The position numbers and the translations under genes were made by a program. Positions 1 through 8,113 of a stretch of DNA of 64,000 nucleotides are shown here, piece after piece. Position 1 is the stretch's first letter. Every line of letters begins with the position of its first letter. The notes below the pieces were generated by a model, which saw only the letters and a program-made list of their open reading frames with translations, searched no databases and had not been told where the DNA came from. Source of the stretch: Campylobacter gracilis (GTDB lineage: Bacteria; Campylobacterota; Campylobacteria; Campylobacterales; Campylobacteraceae); contig NZ_CP012196.1 of assembly GCF_001190745.1 (NCBI RefSeq), positions 248,001-312,000 of the forward strand. Direction: 5' to 3'.

Positions 1-508
1 AAGCGGCTGCGGCTTTGCGAGCGCGCAGACGGGACCTTTTTATTGCCCGAGGGACCGCAAAATTTATCTGGATCTCAGTTTTTTCGACGAGCTTGCGAAT
101 AAATACAAAGCGGGCGGCGACTTCGCGCAGGCCTATGTCATCGCGCACGAAGTAGGGCATCACGTTCAAAATTTAGTCGGCACGCTAGAGCAGGTCGCCG
201 CTCTAAAAAGGCGCGCTCGCAGCGAAGCCGAGCAAAACGCGCTTCAGGTCAAAGTCGAGCTGCAGGCGGACTGCTACGCGGGGGTCTGGGCGCACTATCT
301 CGCAAAAGCCGGGCGCGTGCTTGAAGCGGGCGACATCGACGAGGCGCTAAATGCCGCCAGCGCGATCGGCGACGATACGTTGCAGCGCAAATTTAGCGGC
401 CGCGTCGTGCCCGATTCCTTCACGCACGGCACCTCGGCGCAGCGCAAAGAGTGGTTTAAAAAGGGCTTAGCGGGCGGAAACCTAAAGGCTTGCTCGTTTG
501 AGCCGTAA
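1..508 (+). CDS. Neutral zinc metallopeptidase, YpfJ family (3' part only)
   Basis: The gene is cut by the left edge of the window. The reading frame is open from base 2 to the TAA at 506-508, giving about 168 C-terminal residues. It contains the zincin motif HEVGHH (about residues 48-53) and, further on, ELQADCYAGVW, which supplies the third zinc-ligand region of the YpfJ/neutral zinc metallopeptidase family (PF04228). The ending (DSFTHGTSAQR, then W and F) is typical of that family. Members are membrane-anchored or exported proteases of largely unknown substrate. The N-terminus, where an anchor would lie, is outside the window. Family assignment is firm; the substrate is unknown. Confidence 0.88.
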   Translation, partial: SGCGFASAQTGPFYCPRDRKIYLDLSFFDELANKYKAGGDFAQAYVIAHEVGHHVQNLVGTLEQVAALKRRARSEAEQNALQVKVELQADCYAGVWAHYLAKAGRVLEAGDIDEALNAASAIGDDTLQRKFSGRVVPDSFTHGTSAQRKEWFKKGLAGGNLKACSFEP

Positions 509-552
509 AACTCGGACTTTGAGCTAGCTTGCGGGCTAGATAAAGGCGGCTT

Positions 553-566
553 AAATTTTAAAATTT
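553..566. repeat. AAATTTTAAAATTT palindrome
   Basis: A perfect 14-base palindrome lies between the metallopeptidase and VOC genes. It contains two overlapping RAATTY words. The same 14-mer recurs at 22112, 31481, 37157, 37191 and 61088, mostly in gaps between genes. No T-tract follows it, so I do not call it a terminator. Confidence 0.6.
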
Positions 567-725
567 AACGCCGAGCTTGAAGGCGGAATTTTAGAATTTT
601 AATGATCGGCGATTAAGAAGTTTGGGCGGCGCGCACAGCTAGCGCGACGACGGCTTGTTTGAGCGCAGACTCGACTACGGCATAAGAAACCAAAATAGAT
701 ACGTTAAAAATTTATGGAGGCAAAA

Positions 726-1154
726 ATGAATAAAATAACCTGCATCTGCCTAGGCGTGCGAAGCATGCAAAGGGCGCTGAAATTTTACAGAGACGGCCTA
801 GGATTTAAGACGGATTGCAAAGACGACGACCCGCCGGTATGTTTTTTCAAAACGCCCGGAACCAAATTTGAGCTCTATCCCTTGGGCGCGCTGGCACGAG
901 ATATCAACGAAAACGATCCGCCCAGAGGCAGCGGATTTGGCGGCATCACGCTAGCCTATAACGTAAAAAACAAAGAGGACGTAGCTAGCGTCATAGAGCT
1001 AGTAAAAAAGGCGGGCGGAGCCATCGTCAAGGAGCCCCAAGATGCGTTTTGGGGCGGATACCACGCGTATTTTGCCGATCCGGACGGATACTACTGGGAG
1101 GTGGTTTGGGGGCCCGGTTTTAAATTTGACGAGGACGGGCTGCTTAAATTTTAG
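726..1154 (+). CDS. VOC superfamily (glyoxalase/bleomycin-resistance fold) protein
   Basis: The protein has 142 residues when started at the ATG at 726, which has a strong GGAGG ribosome site 5 bases upstream; an in-frame ATG at 714 lies on top of that site and is less likely. The fold is recognised from the N-terminal strand KITCICLGVRSMQRALKFY, the central KFELYP strand, and the C-terminal FADPDGYYWEVVW signature of VOC proteins. A Glu in ELYP and one in WEVVW are at the usual metal-ligand positions. VOC proteins isomerise, cleave or sequester small molecules; the substrate cannot be read from the sequence. It stands alone, transcribed away from the peroxiredoxin. Confidence 0.85.
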   Translation: MNKITCICLGVRSMQRALKFYRDGLGFKTDCKDDDPPVCFFKTPGTKFELYPLGALARDINENDPPRGSGFGGITLAYNVKNKEDVASVIELVKKAGGAIVKEPQDAFWGGYHAYFADPDGYYWEVVWGPGFKFDEDGLLKF

Positions 1155-1551
1155 ATCAAAATTTTTGCGGCCGAGGCTTGTTTGGAGGCGCCAAAGCCTT
1201 TGGCCTAAGCGTGTAAAATTTAAACTCAAAATTTTATTACAAATCATCGGGCGGGTTTTTTGGCTCGTATAGTTTGCGGCACCGTTTTCCCGCGCTTTGC
1301 TCTAAACATCGAGCGAGATTTTACTCTCCGATGTGATCTGCGGCGCAGATTTTACGTGAGGCTAAAATTTACCCGCACCCCGCCCCGTTTCTTTATCGGC
1401 GTTCAGCGACTCTAACCGTACCCGCCGCGCTGTTTTATTCGCGCTCGCAGTACCGCTTTGCTCGCATCGCATGCCGCTACTCAAAGCAAGAAAGCGGATA
1501 TTTCGCGGCGCTTTTATCCGTGAGCGCGGCAAGGAAAATAGCGATAAGCTC
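1155..1551. other. Intergenic, no supported gene
   Basis: Open frames here are short and resemble no family I know. An imperfect hairpin-capable stretch (AGGCTT ... AAGCCT, about 1174-1200) follows the VOC stop codon and may end its transcript. The rest looks like decayed coding DNA leading into the gene relic at 1552-1644. Confidence 0.4.
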
Positions 1552-1644
1552 CTAGAAGCTTTGCGCGACAGCCTCTTTCAAAAAGCGCTTGTTTATGAGC
1601 GAATTTTCGATGTCGGGATGAGCTAGAATGATTAAGCTTTTCAT
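1552..1644 (-). pseudogene. Relic of an NAD(P)H quinone oxidoreductase (flavodoxin-like) gene, 5' end only
   Basis: On the minus strand an ATG at 1644, with an AAAGGA ribosome site about 6 bases upstream, opens 30 codons beginning MKSLIILAHPDIENSLINKR and then stops at TAG. This is the characteristic first strand and FMN-binding loop of the MdaB/YwrO/KefF flavodoxin-fold family, whose members are about 180-200 residues. Sequence beyond the stop shows no continuing similarity in any frame. The start region is intact and the rest is lost, so I read it as a truncated gene. A complete relative lies at 2794-3342. Confidence 0.65.
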
Positions 1645-1901
1645 ATTTTTCCTTTAAAATTTTGTTTTTGGGCGATAAAATTTGCCGCTAAAATCGCAGA
1701 TAGAGCTTCGCTTTGAAATTTTATTTTCAAATTAGCGGCAGAATTTTAAGGCAAAATTTCAAGACCGAATTTTAATGCCGAAGCTTCAGTGCCTAAATTT
1801 GACGCCGAAATTCCGTAGTAAATTTCAGCGCATAAATTTTATAATTAAAGCTTAGCGCCCAAATACGCCGGGGCCCTATTTCAAAACGCTAGCTTGGCGC
1901 T
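1645..1901. other. Intergenic, RAATTY-dense
   Basis: No gene is visible. About ten AAATTT, GAATTT, AAATTC or GAATTC words occur between 1650 and 1850, spaced by short GCC/GCG-rich stretches. That density is far above what the base composition would give. Confidence 0.45.
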
Positions 1902-2429
1902 TTATTTCCCCGCAGCTAGCAGATCTGCAAGCACCTTTGCCGCGTGATCCTTTGCCTTGACGCTTTTATAGACCTTTAAAATTTTGCCGTCCGCACCGAT
2001 CAGAAAGGTCGAGCGCACGATGCCTAGATACTCGCGCCCGTAGTTTTTGCGCACCTGCCACGCGCCGTATAGCTTGGCTACCTCGTGCTGCGGATCGCTC
2101 AGCAGGATGTGCTTTAGGCTCTGCTTGGCGATGAAGCCGGCGTGAGATTTGGCGCTGTCGGGGCTGATGCCGACGATCACGCAGTCTGCGGCGACGAAAT
2201 CATCGTACGCGGCGCTAAATTCGCACGCTTCGGTCGTGCAGCCGGGGGTGTTATCCTTGGGGTAAAAATACAGCGCGACCCTCTTGCCTGCGAAGTCCTT
2301 TAGCGCGACGCTCGCGCCGTCGGCGTTTTGTAGCGTAAAAGCGGGTGCTTCGTCTCCCGCTTGCAGCGTGATTTTGCGCTCGCGATCCTCTGCGCTAAAT
2401 TCGTCTTCGATCCGTGTTTTTCTCTGCAT
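1902..2429 (-). CDS. bcp: Peroxiredoxin, BCP/PrxQ type (thioredoxin-dependent thiol peroxidase)
   Basis: This 175-residue cytoplasmic peroxiredoxin reduces hydrogen peroxide and organic hydroperoxides using thioredoxin. The start chosen is the ATG at 2429, preceded by AAAAGGA; an ATG farther out at 2474 would add 15 residues of no family character. The core shows GDEAPAFTLQNADG, FYPKDNTPGCTTEACEF with the peroxidatic Cys (in PGCT) and a second Cys five residues later, and the conserved Arg in VRSTFLIG. The N-terminal 20 residues before KITLQAGD are an extension beyond the usual ~155-residue form. It is monocistronic. Confidence 0.92.
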   Translation of the reverse strand: MQRKTRIEDEFSAEDRERKITLQAGDEAPAFTLQNADGASVALKDFAGKRVALYFYPKDNTPGCTTEACEFSAAYDDFVAADCVIVGISPDSAKSHAGFIAKQSLKHILLSDPQHEVAKLYGAWQVRKNYGREYLGIVRSTFLIGADGKILKVYKSVKAKDHAAKVLADLLAAGK

Positions 2430-2474
2430 ATCGTGTCCTTTTTTTGAAATTTTCGGGCTCATAGCCCAAATCAC

Positions 2475-2793
2475 GGCTAAATTTTAATCTTTTTTCATAA
2501 ATTTATCCTTGTTTGGATGAAATTTTGCCCCGCGTCGCAGCTGCGCGCGATCGGGTGGATCGTAAGCAGATCGTTTTAGACAAGAGCGGGCTAGGGGCTT
2601 GCTTTGCGACACGCGTAAAAACATTTTGTTGCACATGCCTTGAGGTAGTATGTTACGAGAGCGCCTCGTATCTATCGTACCACGCAAATCCAGGTTCCTC
2701 ACAAGCAAAATAACGCTCGTTTTCACAACTCCTCTTAATCTACTCTTAGCTTTTTAACGATATGATTCTACAAATTTTAACAAAGGATACAAC
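2475..2793. other. Intergenic with possible decayed coding DNA
   Basis: No intact gene is seen. On the minus strand, 2653-2736 reads as 28 codons without a start (including EEPGFAWYDRYEALS and a stop). It looks like the C-terminal end of a protein, but I cannot name it. The right end carries the promoter and ribosome site of the flavoprotein gene at 2794. Confidence 0.35.
2761..2766 (+). promoter_or_regulatory. Probable sigma70 -10 box (TATGAT) for the flavoprotein gene
   Basis: TATGAT lies about 28 bases before the ATG at 2794, within a T/A-rich stretch as is usual in Campylobacter, and is followed by the ribosome site AAAGGA at 2782-2787. Confidence 0.45.
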
Positions 2794-3342
2794 ATGAAAA
2801 CGCTCGTGATCTTATCGCATCCCAATTTCGCCGCCTCGCGCGTGAACAAAGCCCTATCGCAGGTCGCAAAGGGCGCTGCCGGCATGGAGGTACGCCATTT
2901 GGAGGGACTTTACGGCACCGATACTGCGCGCATCGACGCTCGCACAGAGCAAGACGCGTTATTGGGCGCTGAGCGCATCGTATTTTTGTACCCGATGTAC
3001 TGGCTAAACGTGCCGCCTATGCTAAAAGCCTATATCGATATCGTCTTTTCGCACGAGCTGGTGGGCTCCGGCGCGCTTAAGGGCAAGGTTCTGCAGCTCG
3101 CGCTAAGCGCTAGTACGCCGCTTAGCGAATACTCCAAACAGGGCGTGATAGGCTTTAGCCTGGATGAAATTTTAACTCCGCTTAAGATCGCGGCAAACTA
3201 CTGCGGGATGGACTTTGCTGTGCCGTTTGTCAGCAGCGGGTTTGAGCCCGGCGAGTTTGGCGACGATGCCGTAGATGCCGCAGCCGCACGCTTTGGTAAG
3301 CTTTTGCGAGGCGAGTTGAGCCCCGGCGAGTATCAAATTTAG
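2794..3342 (+). CDS. NAD(P)H-dependent flavin/quinone oxidoreductase (flavodoxin-like fold)
   Basis: A 182-residue member of the MdaB/KefF/YwrO family of FMN/FAD flavoproteins that transfer two electrons from NAD(P)H to quinones. MKTLVILSHPNFAASRVNKAL is the first strand plus phosphate-binding loop, FLYPMYWLNVPPMLKAYID is the flavin-binding YPMYWxxxP motif, and the strand-loop ending LALSAS follows. The C-terminus is slightly compact. The gene has its own ribosome site (AAAGGA) and -10 box. A truncated relative sits at 1552-1644 in opposite orientation, which suggests there were once two copies. Substrate unknown. Confidence 0.85.
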   Translation: MKTLVILSHPNFAASRVNKALSQVAKGAAGMEVRHLEGLYGTDTARIDARTEQDALLGAERIVFLYPMYWLNVPPMLKAYIDIVFSHELVGSGALKGKVLQLALSASTPLSEYSKQGVIGFSLDEILTPLKIAANYCGMDFAVPFVSSGFEPGEFGDDAVDAAAARFGKLLRGELSPGEYQI

Positions 3343-3973
3343 CAAAGCAAATGCTTGCTATCTGCGGCTACGAGCTGAAATTTTACAAGAGTGATTTTAT
3401 TCGAGAAATCTACGCCTTTTAACGAGCCGATCGGCAAAAGCTCAAAAAACGCTCGGGTTTAGGGCGAGGCGGTCGGTTCGATGATCTGTCCGCGCTGCTA
3501 TCTATCGGCGGGCGCGGTTAGTGTGTGCCGCTATGATCTAGATCGGCTCACTCTTGATGTGGATAATCTACGCGAGGATCGGTCATTACCGAGCAAAGTA
3601 GCGCCCTAGCAAGTGCGTAAAATATGAAAGCGCATTGCTATAAGCGAGCGGGCAGAGTGAAGAGGAGCCCGCGTTTCATAGATATCTCGTGCTAGTGGGG
3701 CTCTTGCGCGCCGCATAGATGCAAATCCTGCGCGAAACGCGCACTGCGGCAAATAGGGCAAGACCGCTCTTGGTGTATAATTGGGGCTGGATGTCGCGCG
3801 GGGTGTATCTGCGCGCATGAGAGAAAAGACCGCTTACGGCGCGATTTGAGTTGCTACAAAATTTGATTTATCAAAAGAAGTTTGAGGAAGGAGCGAAATT
3901 CTATCAATTCCACTCCTTTATTTTGCGATGTTTAAAGCGCGCGTATCGCTGTCGCACGCACCGTTACGCCTGA
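3343..3973. other. Gene-poor region, 631 bases
   Basis: No supported gene. Short plus-strand pieces look protein-like in changing frames: 3350-3421 (23 codons), then a piece ending at about 3461 (VILFEKSTPFNEPIGKSSKN), then 3481-3609 (42 codons with a CPRC pair). The shift from frame to frame suggests a gene degraded by indels, but I could not match it to a family. Confidence 0.35.
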
Positions 3974-4399
3974 TTATTTTACGCCGACGATGATTTGAGT
4001 AGCTTTTATGATCGCAGTTACTTCGTCGCCGACTGCTAGCGCCAAATTTTTAACGGAGCTGTTTGTGACGATCGCGCTTAAATTTTCGCCGCCTGCGGTT
4101 CTGACATCGATTTCAGCATTGATTGCGCCCTCTTTAACGGCGGTGATTTTGCCTTTTAGCTGGTTCGCAGCACTTAGGCGAAGATCATTTTCTCCCTTTG
4201 AAATGATGACATTTGGGGCTTTAAATAAAAATACCGCCTCTTTGCCTGCTTTTAAATCCAAAGTTTTTTCAGAATCAACCGTCACGGTCGCTTTTAGCAC
4301 GTCGCCGCCTCTGGTTTTAGCTGTGATTAGCGAATTCACCGCACCTGTTTTTACGTCGCTGATTACGACGTGAAGCTGATTTCTAGCACTGATTGCCAT
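3974..4399 (-). CDS. Tandem Mop/TOBE-domain molybdate-binding protein
   Basis: The 141 residues consist of two Mop (TOBE) repeats of about 68-70 residues each. Both start with the pattern SARNQLxxxISxVKxGAVNxxI or its second copy SAANQLKGKITAVKEGAINAEI, and both end in an (A)IIK/LFKAxxVII strand. Mop proteins oligomerise and bind molybdate or tungstate, acting as cytoplasmic stores or as the sensing half of ModE-like regulators. There is no DNA-binding domain and no ABC partner, so storage or buffering is the likelier role. The start has an AAGGAG site 7 bases upstream. No mod genes adjoin it. Confidence 0.88.
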   Translation of the reverse strand: MAISARNQLHVVISDVKTGAVNSLITAKTRGGDVLKATVTVDSEKTLDLKAGKEAVFLFKAPNVIISKGENDLRLSAANQLKGKITAVKEGAINAEIDVRTAGGENLSAIVTNSSVKNLALAVGDEVTAIIKATQIIVGVK

Positions 4400-4871
4400 T
4401 GTTTCTCCTTGTAAAAAATTACGAGCAATGTTAGCGGCAAATCCTTAAATGAAATTTAAAAATGCTGCGTGTAAGAAATTAATTTGATTTGTTGCGAATT
4501 TATATTAAGCTCACTTTTTAAATTCCTAGCTTGCATTATGAAAAATAGCGTTAAAAAATAGATGAAATTCTAAATTTGCATATTAAATCGGGTTATTTTC
4601 CTTGAAATTTTATTCGCTTTTTATAAAATTCTGCGTTTTTTAGAGCTATGACGCAAAATTTAGCGTTTGTTTTATGCGCATTTGCGAAGTGTACATCCAG
4701 ATGAAAATTTATCTCAAATCGTGCCTGATAAGGCTTTAAAAGCGCTCCGCTTAAGCCTTGTTTGCTGAATTCTATGCCTCGCACATCGGTTTTCCGAATA
4801 GATTTTGGTGAGCGAAGTAATTTTACATTTGCTTTAAAATACAGCTAGCGGTGCGCTTTGAGCGCAAAATT
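4400..4871. other. Intergenic, AT-rich
   Basis: This 472-base gap is clearly more AT-rich than its neighbours. A 63-codon minus-strand frame at 4593-4784 has no recognisable family and no convincing ribosome site, so I do not call it a gene. The 3' end contains AAATTT words close to the DUF488 stop codon. Confidence 0.35.
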
Positions 4872-5228
4872 TTAGTGCACCTTGCTTTGCAAAAAATCGC
4901 GCAGAATCATCGCGTGGTTGCAGTGCTCGTTCTTTGCGGCGTACAGCAACGTGACGACCGGCTCGTTTTTAACCTTTTTCAAAAATTCAGCTACGGCGGG
5001 ATTTTGCTCAAGTTCAGCTAGGTAAAGCTCCTTAAAATGGGCGAAATTCTCAGGCTTATGCGCGAAAAGCTTGCGTATTTCGGTGCTAGGCGTTATATCT
5101 TTTGCCCACATATCAAGCTCCAGCGCGTCTTTTTTTACGCCGCGCGGCCATAGCCTATCGCAAAGCACGCGAAATCCATCCTCTTCCTCTGCGCTCTCAT
5201 AAACGCGCTTAATCTTAAATTCTGTCAT
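4872..5228 (-). CDS. DUF488 family protein (YeaO-like)
   Basis: A 118-residue protein of the DUF488 family. Diagnostic segments are IKRVYE at the N-terminus, RVLCDRLWPRG, the helix PSTEIRKLFAHKPENF, and the C-terminal VTLLYAAKNEHCNHAMILRDFL. The family is widespread and has no firmly assigned biochemical role. A good ribosome site (AAAGGAG) precedes the ATG at 5228. It is the last gene of the dapB-mntA-hepT-purF-DUF488 minus-strand run, 20 bases after purF, so it is probably cotranscribed. Confidence 0.85.
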   Translation of the reverse strand: MTEFKIKRVYESAEEEDGFRVLCDRLWPRGVKKDALELDMWAKDITPSTEIRKLFAHKPENFAHFKELYLAELEQNPAVAEFLKKVKNEPVVTLLYAAKNEHCNHAMILRDFLQSKVH

Positions 5229-5248
5229 AGTTTGCTCCTTTAAATTTG

Positions 5249-6595
5249 CTAATCTTTGATGAAATAATCGCCGTCGAAGCTTACGAGCGAGTATTTGCGC
5301 TCGCTTCCAAGCGCCTCTACGAGCTCTGGTATGCTAAGGAATGTGAGGCTGTCGGCGCCTATAAACTTGCAAATTTCATCCGTGCTCATATTCGCGGCGA
5401 TCAGCTCGCGCACGCTCGGCGTGTCGATGCCGTAGCGCTCGGGATACTTTAGCTCGGGGCTTGCGATACACATATGCACATGCGCCGCGCCCGCATGGCG
5501 CAGAAGCTCGACGATCTTTTTGCTCGTGGTACCGCGCACGATGCTGTCATCGATCACTGCGACGCTCTTGCCGTGCAGTGCCGCGCCGATCGGATTTAGC
5601 TTGAGTTTGACCTTTAAATTTCGCACCTCTTGCGTCGGCTCGATGAAGGTGCGGCCGATGTAGTGGTTGCGCACGATCGCCATCTCAAAAGGGATTTTAC
5701 TCTCTTGCGCGAAACCTAGCGCCGCCGGTACGCCGCTATCGGGCACAGGCACGACGAAATTAGCTTTTAAATTTTTACATTTTCGCGCGAGCGCAGCGCC
5801 CAGCTTTTTTCTGACCTCGTATACGTTTTTGCCCTCTACGACGCTGTCGGGGCGCGCGAAGTAGATGTATTCAAACGCGCAAATTCTAGCCTCCGCGGCT
5901 TTTAAAATTTGAACCGAGCTAAACTCATCCTTGCCCTCTTCGAAGATCACCATCTCGCCGGGCTTTACGTCGCGGATGAACTCGGCTCCTACGAGATCAA
6001 ACGCGCAGGTCTCGCTCGCGACGATGTAGCCGCCGTCTTTGAGCCTGCCGATGCTAAGCGGACGCACGCCGTAGCGATCGCGCACGGCAAACATCTTCGA
6101 GCGGCTTAAAATCAGAAGCGAATATGCGCCCACGCACTGATTCAGAGCTTCGACGATACGGTCTTTTAGATGCTCCTGCTTGCTGCGTGCGATGAGATGC
6201 AAGATGTTTTCGGTGTCCATGCCGGACTGAAAGATCGCCCCCTCGCTTACGAGTTTGCGGCGAATTTCGTCTTTATTAATCAAATTTCCGTTATGAACGA
6301 TCGAAATTTCGCCTAGCGCGTAGTTGCCCGCAACAGGCTGTGCGTCTTTCAGGCTGTCTGCGCCCGCGGTGCCGTAGCGGTTGTGGCCGATCGCGATGTT
6401 GCCCTTTAAAATTTCAAAACTCGCGGGGCTAAAAACCTCCGTCACGAGCCCTGTGGCTTTGATCGTTTTGATGTGATGGTTGAAGCTCGAGCTGATGCCG
6501 CTTGCCTCCTGGCCGCGGTGCTGCATGGCAAAAAGCCCGTAATACGCGGTTTTAGCCGCACCTTCGGAATTTATGACTCCCACGATTGCGCACAT
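5249..6595 (-). CDS. purF: Amidophosphoribosyltransferase
   Basis: A 448-residue enzyme for the committed step of purine synthesis, making 5-phosphoribosylamine from PRPP and glutamine. Cys2 right after the initiator Met (MCAIVGV) is the nucleophile of the N-terminal glutaminase domain, with NGNLINK and GYGVRPLSIG farther on. The C-terminal half has the PRPP loop VIDDSIVRGTTSKK. Length is normal and no propeptide precedes Cys2. It follows hepT by 11 bases. In C. jejuni purF and dapB are direct neighbours as I recall; here a toxin-antitoxin pair separates them. Confidence 0.97.
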   Translation of the reverse strand: MCAIVGVINSEGAAKTAYYGLFAMQHRGQEASGISSSFNHHIKTIKATGLVTEVFSPASFEILKGNIAIGHNRYGTAGADSLKDAQPVAGNYALGEISIVHNGNLINKDEIRRKLVSEGAIFQSGMDTENILHLIARSKQEHLKDRIVEALNQCVGAYSLLILSRSKMFAVRDRYGVRPLSIGRLKDGGYIVASETCAFDLVGAEFIRDVKPGEMVIFEEGKDEFSSVQILKAAEARICAFEYIYFARPDSVVEGKNVYEVRKKLGAALARKCKNLKANFVVPVPDSGVPAALGFAQESKIPFEMAIVRNHYIGRTFIEPTQEVRNLKVKLKLNPIGAALHGKSVAVIDDSIVRGTTSKKIVELLRHAGAAHVHMCIASPELKYPERYGIDTPSVRELIAANMSTDEICKFIGADSLTFLSIPELVEALGSERKYSLVSFDGDYFIKD

Positions 6596-6606
6596 TTTCT
6601 AACCTC

Positions 6607-6963
6607 TTAAATTTTATTTTTTAGAAATTTATCTATATTTTGTTTTATACTCGGCAGGTAGTCGCTAACTACGCTTTGAACGATGGCTAAATTTAATCCT
6701 TCGTAATCGTGCGCCGAAGCATTTCTGATCCCGCGGAATCCTGCTATATCGCTCGGTGCAAATATACTTAGAATATCTATATCGCCGCTATCTTGAATTT
6801 TTTGCAGTTGCTCGTTGCAAGAGATTAGATGCATTATTATCGCTGGTCGGTCGCGAAGTTCGTCGGCAAGCGCTTTTTCAACACCGATTTTACAGATTTG
6901 TTGTATCGCGTCTATCTTTTTGGAGATTAACTCAAGCCTTTGCAAATTCCTCTTATTATACAT
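6607..6963 (-). CDS. hepT: HepT-like toxin (HEPN ribonuclease/DUF86)
   Basis: A 118-residue all-helical HEPN protein. The RX4HXY ribonuclease motif is intact: Arg80, His85 and Tyr87 in RNASAHDY. In characterised HepT/MntA systems this protein is an RNase toxin and the motif Tyr is AMPylated by the antitoxin. The ATG at 6963 lies 8 bases inside the 3' end of the upstream nucleotidyltransferase gene, so the two are translationally coupled. The pair sits between dapB and purF and so has housekeeping promoters on one side and a housekeeping gene behind it. Toxicity is inferred from family. Confidence 0.85.
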   Translation of the reverse strand: MYNKRNLQRLELISKKIDAIQQICKIGVEKALADELRDRPAIIMHLISCNEQLQKIQDSGDIDILSIFAPSDIAGFRGIRNASAHDYEGLNLAIVQSVVSDYLPSIKQNIDKFLKNKI

Positions 6964-7273
6964 AGATAGCTCCTTCTAGTAGCTTTAGCTTCTTTTTGTC
7001 GCTCATCGATGCCGTATCGCATAGATCTACCGAAATTTTAAATTTATTAGCGATGCGTCCTCTTAATTCGTCTAAATATATAAATGCTCGCATGCCGCCG
7101 CCAAGACGAGCGATTGTTTGCTTGCTGCTTTCGATCGCCACATCGATATCCGAAGCGATATTCGCTCTACCTTTGGCGTAGCTACCAAATAGTCCGACTT
7201 TGTAAATTCCAAAGCTTTCAAGCTCTGGCTTTAGCTCGCGCAAAAAATTTAAAATTTCATCTTTGGTTGGCAT
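6956..7273 (-). CDS. mntA: MntA-like nucleotidyltransferase antitoxin
   Basis: This 105-residue minimal nucleotidyltransferase has the GSX10DXD active site: Gly30-Ser31, then ten residues, Asp42 and Asp44, with a third acidic residue in SVDLCD (Asp83). The family adds AMP to the Tyr of the HepT RX4HXY motif and so neutralises it. The ATG at 7273 has a GAGG site upstream. It overlaps hepT by 8 bases and follows dapB by 28 bases. All three metal-binding acids are present, so it should be active. Confidence 0.85.
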   Translation of the reverse strand: MPTKDEILNFLRELKPELESFGIYKVGLFGSYAKGRANIASDIDVAIESSKQTIARLGGGMRAFIYLDELRGRIANKFKISVDLCDTASMSDKKKLKLLEGAIYV

Positions 7274-7301
7274 TTTTTCCTCTTAAATTTAGCTGCAAAG
7301 C

Positions 7302-8063
7302 CTAGATTCCTAAGCAGTCGTCTATGCCGTAAAGCCCGCTATTTTGGGACGCAAGCCATACCGCCGCCTTTATCGCGCCTCTGGCAAAGGTCGCGCGAGA
7401 AGTCGCCGTATGATTTAGCTCGATGAACTCGCCCTCGCCGTAAAATCCCACGGTGTGGCGCCCGACTATATCGCCGCCGCGCATCGACATCACGGCGATC
7501 TCGTCCTTGCTCCGCTCGCCGATGAGCCCGTCGCGACCGCTTACGCGCACGTCTTTTAAGTTTAGCTCGCGCGCGCTTGCGGCGCTTTCCGCAAGGCTCA
7601 TCGCCGTGCCGCTCGGAGCGTCTTTTTTGTGACGGTGGTGCATCTCTAAAATTTCGCAGTCAAAATCGCGCAGGCTCCTGCTGGCAAGTGCTACGAGCTT
7701 GTTTAGCACCGCGACGCCTAGGCTCATATTCGTAGCGTGCAGCACGGGCATTTTTGCGCCGCATTCGCGCAGTAGCCGCTCGCCCTCATCACCCAGAGCC
7801 GTCGTACCGATGCAAAGCGGCTTTGGGTGCGAAAGCGCAAATTTCATTAAGCTTATCGCGCCGTCTCGGATCGTAAAGTCTATCACGACGTCGCAGCCGC
7901 TAAAAAGCTCGTCGTAGCTGCGGCTTGCGGCGCAGCTCGGCGTATAATCAAGCGGCGCGACCGTGTAGATCGCGCTTGCTTGCGCCTGATCGAAATTTTT
8001 CAGGCATTCGTAGATCATCGTGCCCATTCTGCCGCTTCCGCCGTGAATTCCTATATTTATCAT
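7302..8063 (-). CDS. dapB: 4-hydroxy-tetrahydrodipicolinate reductase
   Basis: A 253-residue enzyme of the diaminopimelate/lysine pathway, reducing the cyclised product of DapA with NAD(P)[11 protein letters not shown] is the dinucleotide loop. [15 protein letters not shown] contains the catalytic His-His-Arg-His-Lys signature of DapB and the substrate-binding SGTA. The ribosome site AAAGGA precedes the ATG. It is the first gene of the minus-strand run that continues through mntA, hepT, purF and DUF488; about 50 bases separate it from the DUF748 gene upstream. Confidence 0.97.
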   Translation of the reverse strand: MINIGIHGGSGRMGTMIYECLKNFDQAQASAIYTVAPLDYTPSCAASRSYDELFSGCDVVIDFTIRDGAISLMKFALSHPKPLCIGTTALGDEGERLLRECGAKMPVLHATNMSLGVAVLNKLVALASRSLRDFDCEILEMHHRHKKDAPSGTAMSLAESAASARELNLKDVRVSGRDGLIGERSKDEIAVMSMRGGDIVGRHTVGFYGEGEFIELNHTATSRATFARGAIKAAVWLASQNSGLYGIDDCLGI

Positions 8064-8113
8064 CGCCGTTCCTTTAAATTTAGTCCGCTTAGTATAGCCA
8101 AATTTTGCTTACA

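Noticed and set aside
2484-2726. 80-codon minus-strand frame starting MKTSVILL
   Set aside because: The start resembles the intact flavoprotein's MKTLVILS but the rest is Arg/Lys-rich with no family pattern; a different frame in the same stretch looks more protein-like. Taken as coincidence or decayed DNA.
4593-4784. 63-codon minus-strand frame in the AT-rich gap
   Set aside because: No ribosome site and no recognisable family.
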